56,386 bases of DNA, from the IMG/VR virus record IMGVR_UViG_3300017917_001175, positions 1-56,386 of that record, one strand, 5' to 3'. The notes under the pieces are model-generated. The model was not told the DNA's origin. It did not search any database and saw nothing but the letters and a program-made list of their open reading frames with translations. A program made the translations under genes and the position numbers. Below are positions 1 through 6,773 of the stretch, one piece after another (the stretch's first letter is position 1; every line of letters begins with the position of its first letter). The DNA comes from a virus.

Positions 1-2
1 GT

Positions 3-977
3 CATCATGTTCAAGTTATATCTGGCCCTACGGATATTCCTAGTGCAACCACTCCAGGCGCTTTTCTTAATTTTGGTGGGACTAACATATATAAGTCTAG
101 CCAAGTTGAGCAGATCGGTCGTTTATTTTGTGACGGAGCCGTTCATTCCGGCGATCACTTTATCTTTACTGATGCTTGGCACCCTGGTATCATAAATCTA
201 AAATATATGAGTGAGCTTCTTAACATTCCTGTTAAGATTCACGCACTGTGGCATGCTGGTAGTTATGATCCCCATGACTTCTTAGGACGTCTTATCGGAG
301 ATGCTCCATGGGTACGTCATGCAGAGAAAAGTTTCTATGAAGCTATAGACCATAACTACTTTGCTACAGACTTTCACATAGACTTATTTTGCAATAATCT
401 ATTAGAAAGAGATCCTAAAGTTGTAAGGATGTTTGCTAAAGATAAGATTGTACGAACAGGTTGGCCTATGGAGTATATGCAAGATACACTTCTTCCATAT
501 AAGAATATGCCTAAGCGTGATCTAATACTGTTTCCACATCGCATCGCACCTGAGAAGCAAGTTGAAATTTTTCGAGACTTAGCTACACACTTACCGCAGT
601 ACGAATTTGTAGTGTGTCAGGATCAACAGCTAACAAAAAACGAATATCATAACTTGTTAGGCGAAGCAAAGATAGTGTTTAGTGCAAACTTACAAGAAAC
701 TTTAGGCATTAGTTGCTATGAAGGTGCGGTAGTTGACGCTATTCCTATGGTTCCGGACCGACTCAGTTACACAGAGATGTATTTCGACACATTTAAGTAT
801 CCAAGTAAGTGGACTGAGAGTTTTGATGCTTACACTGTATTTAGACCAGACTTATGTCGTGCAATCATAGAGCATATGGATAATTATAAAACCCGTATTC
901 CTATGATACGAAAACAAACGGAGTCGTTACGTGACAACTTCTTCAGCGCAAACAACTTACTCAATATCATTCGATAA
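3..977 (+). CDS. Glycosyltransferase, GT-B type (5' partial)
   Basis: The reading frame is open from the left edge, so the gene begins outside the window; the first internal ATG at 207 is not its start, because the codons from 3 to 206 give protein-like sequence (GRLFCDGAVHSGDHFIF). The C-terminal part looks like a family-4 (GT-B) glycosyltransferase. It has a nucleotide-sugar domain with the stretch ETLGISCYEGA, which fits the E-x7-E motif that binds the donor sugar nucleotide, and an upstream FPHRIAPEKQ segment typical of the GT-B linker. It probably transfers a sugar to DNA, a virion protein or a cell-surface target; the acceptor cannot be told. Its last 47 bases overlap the next gene. Confidence 0.7.
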   Translation, partial: HHVQVISGPTDIPSATTPGAFLNFGGTNIYKSSQVEQIGRLFCDGAVHSGDHFIFTDAWHPGIINLKYMSELLNIPVKIHALWHAGSYDPHDFLGRLIGDAPWVRHAEKSFYEAIDHNYFATDFHIDLFCNNLLERDPKVVRMFAKDKIVRTGWPMEYMQDTLLPYKNMPKRDLILFPHRIAPEKQVEIFRDLATHLPQYEFVVCQDQQLTKNEYHNLLGEAKIVFSANLQETLGISCYEGAVVDAIPMVPDRLSYTEMYFDTFKYPSKWTESFDAYTVFRPDLCRAIIEHMDNYKTRIPMIRKQTESLRDNFFSANNLLNIIR

Positions 978-1293
978 TACCAGTACCACAACAGGTTTTG
1001 TTGCACAGGATATTTCTACTGTAGTCAGCGGAATCACTATTCCGTCATCCTCTTATACCTATTCAATTGGGTCAGGTACTTCGTCTACTATATCTATAAC
1101 AGATTTAACTAGCGAGTACGCAGTAGACTGGGGGAATGTTGAGTGGGCTAATTGTTTTCCAGATTGGGATAGAATTCAAAAAATGTGTGAAGAATATCCC
1201 GGTTTGAAAATTGCGTTTGAAAAGTTTAAAACAACGTATAATCTTGTAAAGGATGATTATGATACTCCAAAAGATAAAAGAAAAACTCCTTAA
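931..1293 (+). CDS. Small modular phage protein, unknown function
   Basis: The protein has 120 residues and starts at GTG, supported by GGAG at 920-923 with a 7-base spacer, inside the end of the glycosyltransferase gene. It has two parts. Residues 1 to about 65 are Ser/Thr-rich and low in charge, like a beta-rich virion segment. The rest (from VDWGNVEW to DKRKTP) is charged and helical and resembles a tail found on small proteins of marine T4-like phages, from memory. It overlaps the cupin gene by about 35 bases. It may be a minor virion or fibre-associated protein; no function can be assigned. Confidence 0.55.
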   Translation: MTTSSAQTTYSISFDNTSTTTGFVAQDISTVVSGITIPSSSYTYSIGSGTSSTISITDLTSEYAVDWGNVEWANCFPDWDRIQKMCEEYPGLKIAFEKFKTTYNLVKDDYDTPKDKRKTP

Positions 1294-1750
1294 CTGGCTT
1301 GAGAAAAATGGACGCAAAAGAATTATTATGGATCGAGCTTCGGCAGAGCCGTATCTTGAAAGGTACTATGTTTTCCTTAAAGACAGAACACGGTTTCCAT
1401 TTAATGTGTTCATTCACAAGTTTCTTAAATCAGACCCCGATGATGTGCATGATCATCCATGGCCTTACGCTACTTTAATACTTCGAGGCGGCTACTACGA
1501 GTGGACTCCTAACTTTGATGCTGATGGAAAAATGATCGGAGAAACTAGGCATTGGCGTGGTCCTGGTCATTTTAGAATTTGTAATCCAAACTCTTATCAT
1601 AGGATTGAACTTAAACCCGGCGTAACTGCCTGGACTATGTTTATGCCAGGGCCGCAAAAAAGAGAGTGGGGATTCCTTGTAAAAAATAAATGGATACCAA
1701 ATGGCGACTATCTACAATACAAAGCTAACGAATACAACGCTACCAAGTAA
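1259..1750 (+). CDS. Cupin-fold protein
   Basis: The central segment DVHDHPWPYATLILRGGYYEW, continued by HWRGPGHFRI and NSYHRIELKPG, has the histidine spacing and Gly/Pro turns of a small metal-binding cupin barrel. Such proteins may be sugar-nucleotide isomerases, dioxygenases or binding proteins, and the substrate is unknown. Two in-frame ATGs exist (1253 and 1259). AAAGG ends at 1252, which touches the first and sits six bases before the second, so 1259 is chosen. Its 3' end overlaps the next gene by 50 bases. It lies between two small modular proteins and beside a glycosyltransferase, which suggests a sugar-related role; that is inference. Confidence 0.6.
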   Translation: MILQKIKEKLLNWLEKNGRKRIIMDRASAEPYLERYYVFLKDRTRFPFNVFIHKFLKSDPDDVHDHPWPYATLILRGGYYEWTPNFDADGKMIGETRHWRGPGHFRICNPNSYHRIELKPGVTAWTMFMPGPQKREWGFLVKNKWIPNGDYLQYKANEYNATK

Positions 1751-2114
1751 TTACTCTGTTACTGGACTAAATGGTTACGCTGGAGCGATTACTAACACTG
1801 GTACTATTTCTTGGGCGCCGCCGCCACCGCAGAACTTTGTAAGTAATAATGGTAATCCAATCATGACCATTCCACATGATAGTTCGACTGTTATCTTAGA
1901 AGATCGAGCTACATTAGAAGTTAAAGGTAAAGTTAAGATAAACGGATTGGATTTAGAAGAACGGCTAAAAACGATTGAAAGAATCTTGGCAATTCCTGAG
2001 AGAGATGCTACAATAGAGGCTAAGTATCCTTCATTAAAGAAAAAATTTGATGAGTATATTAACGCATTAGAAAAATACCGAACATTTGAAAGAATAAAAG
2101 GAGATAGCGAATGA
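1701..2114 (+). CDS. Small modular phage protein, unknown function
   Basis: The protein has 137 residues. The N-terminal part (1 to about 55) is Asn/Thr-rich with a run of four prolines (WAPPPP). The C-terminal part is helical and charged (GLDLEERLKTIERIL, then YPSLKKKFDEYI), a tail I recognise from small proteins of marine T4-like phages. It starts inside the cupin gene without a clear ribosome binding site, so it may depend on translational coupling. The layout resembles the gene at 931: a variable beta-like head and a conserved helical tail. The function is unknown; a virion-associated role is a guess. Confidence 0.5.
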   Translation: MATIYNTKLTNTTLPSNYSVTGLNGYAGAITNTGTISWAPPPPQNFVSNNGNPIMTIPHDSSTVILEDRATLEVKGKVKINGLDLEERLKTIERILAIPERDATIEAKYPSLKKKFDEYINALEKYRTFERIKGDSE

Positions 2115-2347
2115 GAGAGCTACATGAATCAGTAAAGCATACAGCTAAAGAAGTAGTCATTAAAGAATCTGAAGGATTTAGACTACGACTAGAAAAATGG
2201 GAATCAATCAGTCCCAAAGGATTATTTGCACTTGATTTAATTCAAGAAAGTCTAGACGACGAAGGCAAAGTTCTTTACACTAGTACTTACAGCTTCAATA
2301 TGACTAAAGAAGAACTTCAAACTCTTGCCAACGGTTTGACAGTATGA
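2111..2347 (+). CDS. Conserved hypothetical protein
   Basis: The protein has 78 residues and starts at an ATG overlapping the upstream stop (ATGA), with a strong AAAGGAG 8-9 bases before it. It is alternately charged and hydrophobic (GFRLRLEKWE, LFALDLIQES, YSFNMTKEELQTLANGL), which suggests a small beta-sheet protein ending in a helix. No catalytic motif is visible. Its stop overlaps the phosphoribosyltransferase start, so the two are probably translated together. The function is not recognised. Confidence 0.6.
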   Translation: MRELHESVKHTAKEVVIKESEGFRLRLEKWESISPKGLFALDLIQESLDDEGKVLYTSTYSFNMTKEELQTLANGLTV

Positions 2348-2892
2348 AGAAAGTCTACTACACTTGGCGACAAGTACAAGGTGCAGTATTAGAGATTGCA
2401 CGACAGATGTCTGCACACGACTGGAAGCCAGACTATATTGTAGGAATTACCCGAGGTGGCCTTGTTCCAGCTAATTTGCTAAGTCAATACACTGGCATTA
2501 AGATGCATACACTTAATGTCAGTCTTCGTGACGGCGATGGTGGAGAAAGTAATCTTTGGATGGCAGAAGATGCTATTGGTGTAGTTCCTACGGAACGTAG
2601 CAAAGAATTTGGTGGCCACAAGCATGTAGAGAAACTTAAAAAGAAGATTCTCATTGTTGACGATATCAACGACAGCGGCGCTACAATTAATTGGATTAAA
2701 CAAGACTGGCCTAGCGGGTGTTACCCCGATTCCGAAGAATGGGATCAAGTATGGGGAGACAATGTTCGTGTTGCTGTTTTAACACACAACTGGTCTAGTG
2801 AGTTTAAAGACCCTGACTATTATGCTTGGGAAGTTAACAAAGCAGAAGACGATTGTTGGTTAGTTTATCCTTGGGAGGATTTTTGGAGATGA
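2344..2892 (+). CDS. Phosphoribosyltransferase
   Basis: This is a type I phosphoribosyltransferase fold protein of 182 residues. The PRPP-binding signature KILIVDDINDSGAT lies at residues 101-114, and an upstream IVGITRGGLVPA loop binds the pyrophosphate. The family transfers phosphoribose between PRPP and a purine or pyrimidine base in nucleotide salvage; the base used here cannot be read from the sequence. The hood segment (residues 62-95) is acidic and unlike standard bacterial Hpt or Gpt. It overlaps both neighbours by four bases (ATGA). A nucleotide-supply role fits the FolE, ThyX and QueE-like genes elsewhere in the window. Confidence 0.82.
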   Translation: MKKVYYTWRQVQGAVLEIARQMSAHDWKPDYIVGITRGGLVPANLLSQYTGIKMHTLNVSLRDGDGGESNLWMAEDAIGVVPTERSKEFGGHKHVEKLKKKILIVDDINDSGATINWIKQDWPSGCYPDSEEWDQVWGDNVRVAVLTHNWSSEFKDPDYYAWEVNKAEDDCWLVYPWEDFWR

Positions 2893-3095
2893 TTAAGAGT
2901 ATTTTAAAACTAATTTTTGGTCTTGCACTGTTAGTAGCAGTAATTGTATTTGGACCATTGTTAGGTATTTGGAGTTTGAATACACTATTTCCTGTGTTAG
3001 CGATTCCATATACTTGGCAAACTTGGGCGGCATTCTTATTGCTGTTTGGTAGTGCAACTGGATTAAATCTTGGCGTTAAGAGAGTTAGAAAATGA
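2889..3095 (+). CDS. Small membrane protein
   Basis: The ATG at 2889 overlaps the upstream stop and has GGGAGGA about 9 bases before it, so it is preferred over the upstream in-frame ATG at 2853. The protein of 68 residues has two hydrophobic segments, about residues 5-27 (ILKLIFGLALLVAVIVFG) and about 40-58, followed by a basic end (KRVRK). It should sit in the host inner membrane with two passes. No holin signature can be proved, but a small two-pass membrane protein in a phage could be a holin or a membrane-remodelling factor. The function is unknown. Confidence 0.6.
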   Translation: MIKSILKLIFGLALLVAVIVFGPLLGIWSLNTLFPVLAIPYTWQTWAAFLLLFGSATGLNLGVKRVRK

Positions 3096-3268
3096 CCGAC
3101 TTAACTATTGAATCCTTAAAAGAAAAAATTAAAAAAGTTGACGAAGACATTGATGCTCTACGTCGGCAGGGAGATGCTAGTAGACGTCTCGAAGTATTAA
3201 ACGAGTACAAAGCATACTTAGAAGACGAGCTAAAGTTTCTTAAAAAAGAACAACGGGAGAAACGTTAA
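3092..3268 (+). CDS. Small coiled-coil protein, 58 residues
   Basis: This short gene runs from the ATG at 3092, overlapping the upstream TGA, to a TAA that overlaps the next ATG (TAATG at 3266). The protein is highly charged and helical (ESLKEKIKKVDEDIDALRRQ, then YKAYLEDELKFLKKEQ), with heptad-like hydrophobic spacing, and so probably forms a coiled coil. Perfect stitching to both neighbours argues that it is real. The function is unknown. Confidence 0.65.
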   Translation: MTDLTIESLKEKIKKVDEDIDALRRQGDASRRLEVLNEYKAYLEDELKFLKKEQREKR

Positions 3269-3657
3269 TGGAAAATCAAAAAGTAATGTTTTCCCAGCCT
3301 CCTTATATAGAAGATAGTAAAGCACCGTGGGATACTGTAATAGCAGAAGACTATCATGTAAAAGTCTTTAAAGACAAATATCCAGTTACAGATGGACATG
3401 TATTATATGTACCAAAGTATAATACAGTAGCAGTGCTTGTTGATGCATTTGAAGATGCTGTTAGATTTGGAATACAGCAAGTCAAAGACGGACACTGGGA
3501 CGGATTTAATGTAGGTTTTAACTACGGACAAGCTGCCGGTCAAACTGTCGAATGGCCTCATGTACATCTAATTCCAAGACGTAAAGGCGACATGGAAGAT
3601 CCCACAGGAGGCGTTAGACATGTTATTCCAGAAAAAGGAAATTACCGTAAATGGTAA
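3268..3657 (+). CDS. HIT-family nucleotide hydrolase/transferase
   Basis: The protein has 129 residues. The motif GQTVEWPHVHLIPRRKGD near residues 91-108 matches the histidine-triad loop of the HIT family, which cleaves phosphoramidates or dinucleoside polyphosphates. The catalytic middle His (H98) and last His (H100) are present. The first His of the classic triad is Trp (W96), as in some bacterial and phage HIT proteins. An upstream DGHVLYVPK segment fits the strand that carries a conserved substrate-binding His. It overlaps both neighbours by a few bases. Hydrolysis of Ap4A-type or AMP-conjugated nucleotides is the likely role. Confidence 0.8.
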   Translation: MENQKVMFSQPPYIEDSKAPWDTVIAEDYHVKVFKDKYPVTDGHVLYVPKYNTVAVLVDAFEDAVRFGIQQVKDGHWDGFNVGFNYGQAAGQTVEWPHVHLIPRRKGDMEDPTGGVRHVIPEKGNYRKW

Positions 3658-3854
3658 TGGAATATAAAGTTCGAATACCTTGGCAAGGTCAATCAGGATT
3701 TTGGTGGAACGAAACCTGCATATCAGTATTAGAAGTTTTTGGCCTTCCTGGAGATCGATTCATGTTTCATCCACAACAAAACTACATGGAATTTAGCTTT
3801 ACTAAAGAAAAGGATGCAGAGTTATGCAAATTACTCCTAAGCGAGAAACTATAG
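3651..3854 (+). CDS. Conserved hypothetical protein
   Basis: The protein has 67 residues, or 65 if it starts at the ATG at 3657 that overlaps the HIT stop as TAATG. AAGGAA upstream fits 3651 better. The sequence is rich in aromatics (WQGQSGFWWNE, GDRFMFHPQQNYMEFSF) and ends in a short charged helix. It resembles small conserved proteins of marine T4-like phages, from memory, with no known function. Its 3' end overlaps the next gene by about 30 bases. Confidence 0.55.
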   Translation: MVMEYKVRIPWQGQSGFWWNETCISVLEVFGLPGDRFMFHPQQNYMEFSFTKEKDAELCKLLLSEKL

Positions 3855-4021
3855 AAGTATCAATCGTAATCATAACTACAATCATAGCATTTGTACTAGT
3901 CATTTTCTTTTTACCGTCTCAAAGATCAAAAGTTTATGACTGTAGTTTAGCTGAGATATCCCCAGACTTTCCCCCAGCAGTTCGAGAAGAATGTCGCCGT
4001 ATTCGAGCGAAAAACATTTGA
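3824..4021 (+). CDS. Small single-pass membrane protein
   Basis: The protein has 65 residues with one clear membrane segment at about residues 12-31 (VSIVIITTIIAFVLVIFFL). A short positive N-terminus suggests N-in topology. The C-terminal 30 residues contain two cysteines and a Pro-rich, Arg-rich tail. No lipobox is visible. It could be a spanin-like or inhibitor protein, but nothing in the sequence decides this. It is the last gene before an intergenic gap and so may end a transcription unit. Confidence 0.5.
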   Translation: MQITPKRETIEVSIVIITTIIAFVLVIFFLPSQRSKVYDCSLAEISPDFPPAVREECRRIRAKNI

Positions 4022-4089
4022 TAAAACCTAAATAAGAGTGTATAGTTATACTATATGGCAATCCTCTGCCTTAACATCGGAGATTTAAA
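4022..4089 (+). promoter_or_regulatory. Intergenic region with possible late-like promoter
   Basis: This 68-base gap is one of the few in the plus-strand array. It contains CCTAAATA (4027-4034), which matches 6 of 8 positions of the T4 late box TATAAATA, and an AT-rich TATACT at about 4048. No TTGACA-like element is suitably placed. GGAG at 4079-4082 is the ribosome binding site for folE. Promoter activity is possible but unproved. Confidence 0.25.
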
Positions 4090-4785
4090 TTGAGTGAAAA
4101 ACATCTAGCACAAGTAATCCGCGAAAAAATGCGAGCGGATGGTAAAAGATTCTGGGCAGGAGACAATGTCTCAGAATACATTACAGACGAAATCAAACAC
4201 AAACTTATTGACGAAGCAACAGAAGCATTTGAACTAGTGCTTGACCGCTTGCTAATTGATCGCGAAACAGATCCTAACTCGCACGGTACAGCGAGACGTC
4301 TAGCTAAAATGTACTTTAATGAAATTATGAGTGGACGTTATGACCCAGCACCAGACGCAACAGCCTTTCCAAATGATTCAGCGGACCGTTATGAAGGTAT
4401 GCTGGTTGTTCGTAGTGAGCTTCGCAGTATGTGTAGCCATCATCATCAGCCCGTTAATGGTGTTGCCTATATTGGTATTATTGCGGCTTCCAAACTCATT
4501 GGCCTCTCTAAGTACACACGTATCGCACAGTGGTGCGCCCGACGTGGTACTCTCCAGGAGGAACTTGCTAATGATATTGCTCGCGAGATCGCCAAAGCAA
4601 CCGGAGCAAAAGACGTAGGTGTCTACATTCAAGCCACCCACGGTTGCTGTGAGAATCGAGGTATTATGGCACATAGCAGTTTAACGCAGACTACAGTATT
4701 GAAAGGTGCATTTAAAGACGATCAAAGTACAAAGAAAGAATTCTTTGACAACATCAAACTTCAACAAGATTTTGCACCACGATGA
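4090..4785 (+). CDS. folE: GTP cyclohydrolase I
   Basis: FolE converts GTP to 7,8-dihydroneopterin triphosphate, the first step towards folate and towards 7-deazaguanine (queuosine-type) bases. The zinc and catalytic residues are present: CSHHHQP near residues 115-121 and the second cysteine in HGCCENRG near 184-191. The length of 231 residues is normal for the family. The start is a TTG with GGAG seven bases upstream; no good ATG lies in frame nearby. The gene ends in an ATGA overlap with the next one. With a QueE-like enzyme about 1.1 kb downstream, it probably feeds deazaguanine synthesis for DNA or tRNA; folate supply for thymidylate metabolism is the alternative. Confidence 0.93.
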   Translation: MSEKHLAQVIREKMRADGKRFWAGDNVSEYITDEIKHKLIDEATEAFELVLDRLLIDRETDPNSHGTARRLAKMYFNEIMSGRYDPAPDATAFPNDSADRYEGMLVVRSELRSMCSHHHQPVNGVAYIGIIAASKLIGLSKYTRIAQWCARRGTLQEELANDIAREIAKATGAKDVGVYIQATHGCCENRGIMAHSSLTQTTVLKGAFKDDQSTKKEFFDNIKLQQDFAPR

Positions 4786-5456
4786 CCTATTGTTTAGTAC
4801 CCATGACAGTGACTGAGCTAACTGCTCTGATTACTCCTAGTTTTATTCCCGAGTTTCAAAAACGAATGGATGGTTATCTTAACGGCTACCGCGAAGATAT
4901 TAAAAAAGGTCGTCCATTAAGCATTGGGAAAGAAACTTGGGAGTATGCTGTTGCAGATTCTATTCCTAACGCAGATTGGTTTGGTGCTGGTCATAGTTTG
5001 ATTGACGTTAAAATTGGCAACGATATTGGAATAGATGTAAAAGGTGTAAGCAAACAGAAGAAGTCAAAAAACACTACCGAAGCAAGTATGTTTCAAAACT
5101 TTAATCAAGATGCAAAAACACACTTTACAAATAAAAACGCTCAAGGTGTGTGGGATATTCATGTAAGCGGTTGGCTTAAGAAACTTGACACTGTCTCAGA
5201 ATACTATATGCTGGGAATTATTAGAGACAAAGAAACACTTGATTGCTCGTTATGCGGATTCAAAGTTTCTAATAAGACAGCCAGCTATCTAGCAGAAAAT
5301 ATTTCATTTAACAATGCATCTATTAAGATTTCTGGACTAGCTGATCCAGATTTTATTAACATAAGATACTATAATAGTAAATCAAGATTAGAGATCATCT
5401 TTACTGAAAAGTGTTGGAAGGATCCAATCTACGCTTTACCAGTTTACAAATTTTGA
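4782..5456 (+). CDS. Possible PD-(D/E)XK-fold nuclease
   Basis: The protein has 224 residues. Near residues 71-88 the pattern HSLIDVKIGNDIGIDVKG has a strand with Asp75 and, ten residues on, Asp85-Val-Lys87. This spacing fits the catalytic D...(D/E)-x-K core of restriction-endonuclease-like folds. It is followed by a Lys-rich loop and an SMFQNF segment. This is a motif-level match only, and the rest of the chain is not recognised. The start overlaps the folE stop. If it is a nuclease, it could degrade host DNA or DNA lacking the phage's own base modification, which would fit its place between folE and queE; that is inference. Confidence 0.45.
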   Translation: MTYCLVPMTVTELTALITPSFIPEFQKRMDGYLNGYREDIKKGRPLSIGKETWEYAVADSIPNADWFGAGHSLIDVKIGNDIGIDVKGVSKQKKSKNTTEASMFQNFNQDAKTHFTNKNAQGVWDIHVSGWLKKLDTVSEYYMLGIIRDKETLDCSLCGFKVSNKTASYLAENISFNNASIKISGLADPDFINIRYYNSKSRLEIIFTEKCWKDPIYALPVYKF

Positions 5457-5463
5457 GGACAAA

Positions 5464-5922
5464 ATGAAAGCACAACAACCAGCAGAAGGTATTTTAAAAA
5501 CAAACGACTACGGTAACAGTAAATGGTATTCTGTAGTTTGCGGGTGCGGTCAACCTGATCACCAACTTACTGTAGAAGTTGAGGCAGAAGACACTGGCAT
5601 TAGCGTTAATACCTATGCTACTGTTAAGACTGACTATTGGAAGGACACTATTGAAAAAAGATACGACATCGATAGTCCTTGGTTACAAGAATTTGACTGG
5701 GTGTGGAAAGACATTGTAAACGGACTTATTGCTAGATTAAAACTAACTTGGCGTATCTGGGTCGACGGTTATGTTCGTGCTGAAACAACTACACTTATGA
5801 CTAAACAACAAGCCCTTAACTTTGCAGAAACCTTAAAATCTGCAATTAAAGATGTAGAGAGTTTTCAAAATACAAACCTCAAAGAACAAACAAAAATTTA
5901 TAATGAAGGCGATTGTGTATGA
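5464..5922 (+). CDS. Conserved hypothetical protein
   Basis: The protein has 152 residues, with the ribosome binding site GAGGA just before the ATG. An N-terminal CGCGQPDHQL segment (Cys-x-Cys and a His) may bind a metal. It is followed by alternating beta strands (TVEVEAEDTGISVNTY), a Trp-rich middle (WLQEFDWVWKDIV) and a C-terminal helix. It resembles conserved unknowns of marine T4-like phages. Its stop overlaps the queE start (ATGA). The function is unknown. Confidence 0.55.
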   Translation: MKAQQPAEGILKTNDYGNSKWYSVVCGCGQPDHQLTVEVEAEDTGISVNTYATVKTDYWKDTIEKRYDIDSPWLQEFDWVWKDIVNGLIARLKLTWRIWVDGYVRAETTTLMTKQQALNFAETLKSAIKDVESFQNTNLKEQTKIYNEGDCV

Positions 5923-6773
5923 GCAAAATTAAAATTGCAGAGCTGTTTTACAGCATTCAAGGAGAAGGACGCTATATGGGTGTGCCTTCTGTTTTCTTAC
6001 GTACATTTGGTTGTAACTTTAAGTGTGCAGGCTTTGGTATGCCTAAGGGAGAACTTTCACAAGAAGTAGAATTAATTGCAAAACGTATTGGAGAGTTTAA
6101 AACTTATAACGAATTACCACTGGTTAGTACAGGTTGTGATAGTTATGCATCGTGGGATCCAAGATTCAAAGACCTTTCGCCGATGCTTACAACAGATAGT
6201 ATTGCAGAAGCCATTGTTGACACACTACCTTACAAAGAATGGCAAGATGAACATCTAGTTATTACAGGAGGCGAGCCGTTACTAGGTTGGCAACGTGCTT
6301 ATCCAGATTTGCTAAATCATCCTAAAATGGCCGGTTTAAAAGAAATTACTTTTGAAACTAACGGTACTCAAGAATTATCTAAAGAATTTAAAGATTATCT
6401 AGTCGGTTGGCAAATGCCTAACTTTGATTTTAACAGAGAGATTACTTTTAGTGTAAGTGCTAAACTAAGTTGTTCTGGAGAAAGTCGAGACGAAGCAATT
6501 CGTCCAGATGTAGTTTGCGGTTACGAAGAAGTTGGCTACACATATCTTAAATTTGTTATTGCCACTGAAGAAGATGCTGAAGAAGCTCTAGAGACGTTAG
6601 ACATTTATCGTGCTGAGGGATTTACTGGTCCTTGTTACTTAATGCCAGTAGGCGGTGTTGAAAGTGTTTACACATTAAATAACCGACGTGTAGCAGAACT
6701 AGCAATGAAGAACGGTCTTCGCTACAGTGATAGATTGCAAGTGCCGTTGTTTAAAAATGAGTGGGGAACATAA
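5919..6773 (+). CDS. queE: QueE-like radical SAM enzyme (7-carboxy-7-deazaguanine synthase)
   Basis: QueE turns 6-carboxytetrahydropterin into 7-carboxy-7-deazaguanine. The N-terminal YSIQGEGRYMGVPSVFLR block, the GGEP motif and the ETNGT segment are family hallmarks. Numbering from the ATG, the cluster cysteines are C32 and C36, but the third is not in the usual CX3CX2C position. About 34 extra residues intervene before STGCDSYASW, whose Cys-Asp matches the normal C-D-T-x-x-W, so the third ligand is probably C73. The ATG at 5919 overlaps the upstream stop and has GAAGG nine bases before it. With folE upstream, it points to deazaguanine synthesis; queD and queC are not in the window. Confidence 0.85.
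   Translation: MSKIKIAELFYSIQGEGRYMGVPSVFLRTFGCNFKCAGFGMPKGELSQEVELIAKRIGEFKTYNELPLVSTGCDSYASWDPRFKDLSPMLTTDSIAEAIVDTLPYKEWQDEHLVITGGEPLLGWQRAYPDLLNHPKMAGLKEITFETNGTQELSKEFKDYLVGWQMPNFDFNREITFSVSAKLSCSGESRDEAIRPDVVCGYEEVGYTYLKFVIATEEDAEEALETLDIYRAEGFTGPCYLMPVGGVESVYTLNNRRVAELAMKNGLRYSDRLQVPLFKNEWGT

Noticed and set aside
7-195. A 62-codon open frame with a hydrophobic product at the left edge
   Set aside because: The third frame across the same bases is open from the edge and continues without a break into the glycosyltransferase, with protein-like sequence. The hydrophobic frame is its shadow.
5919-6773. QueE-like protein as an inactive enzyme because the third cluster cysteine is missing at its usual place
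   Set aside because: A Cys-Asp in the context STGCDSYASW resumes the normal motif after an insertion, so a complete set of three cysteines is present.
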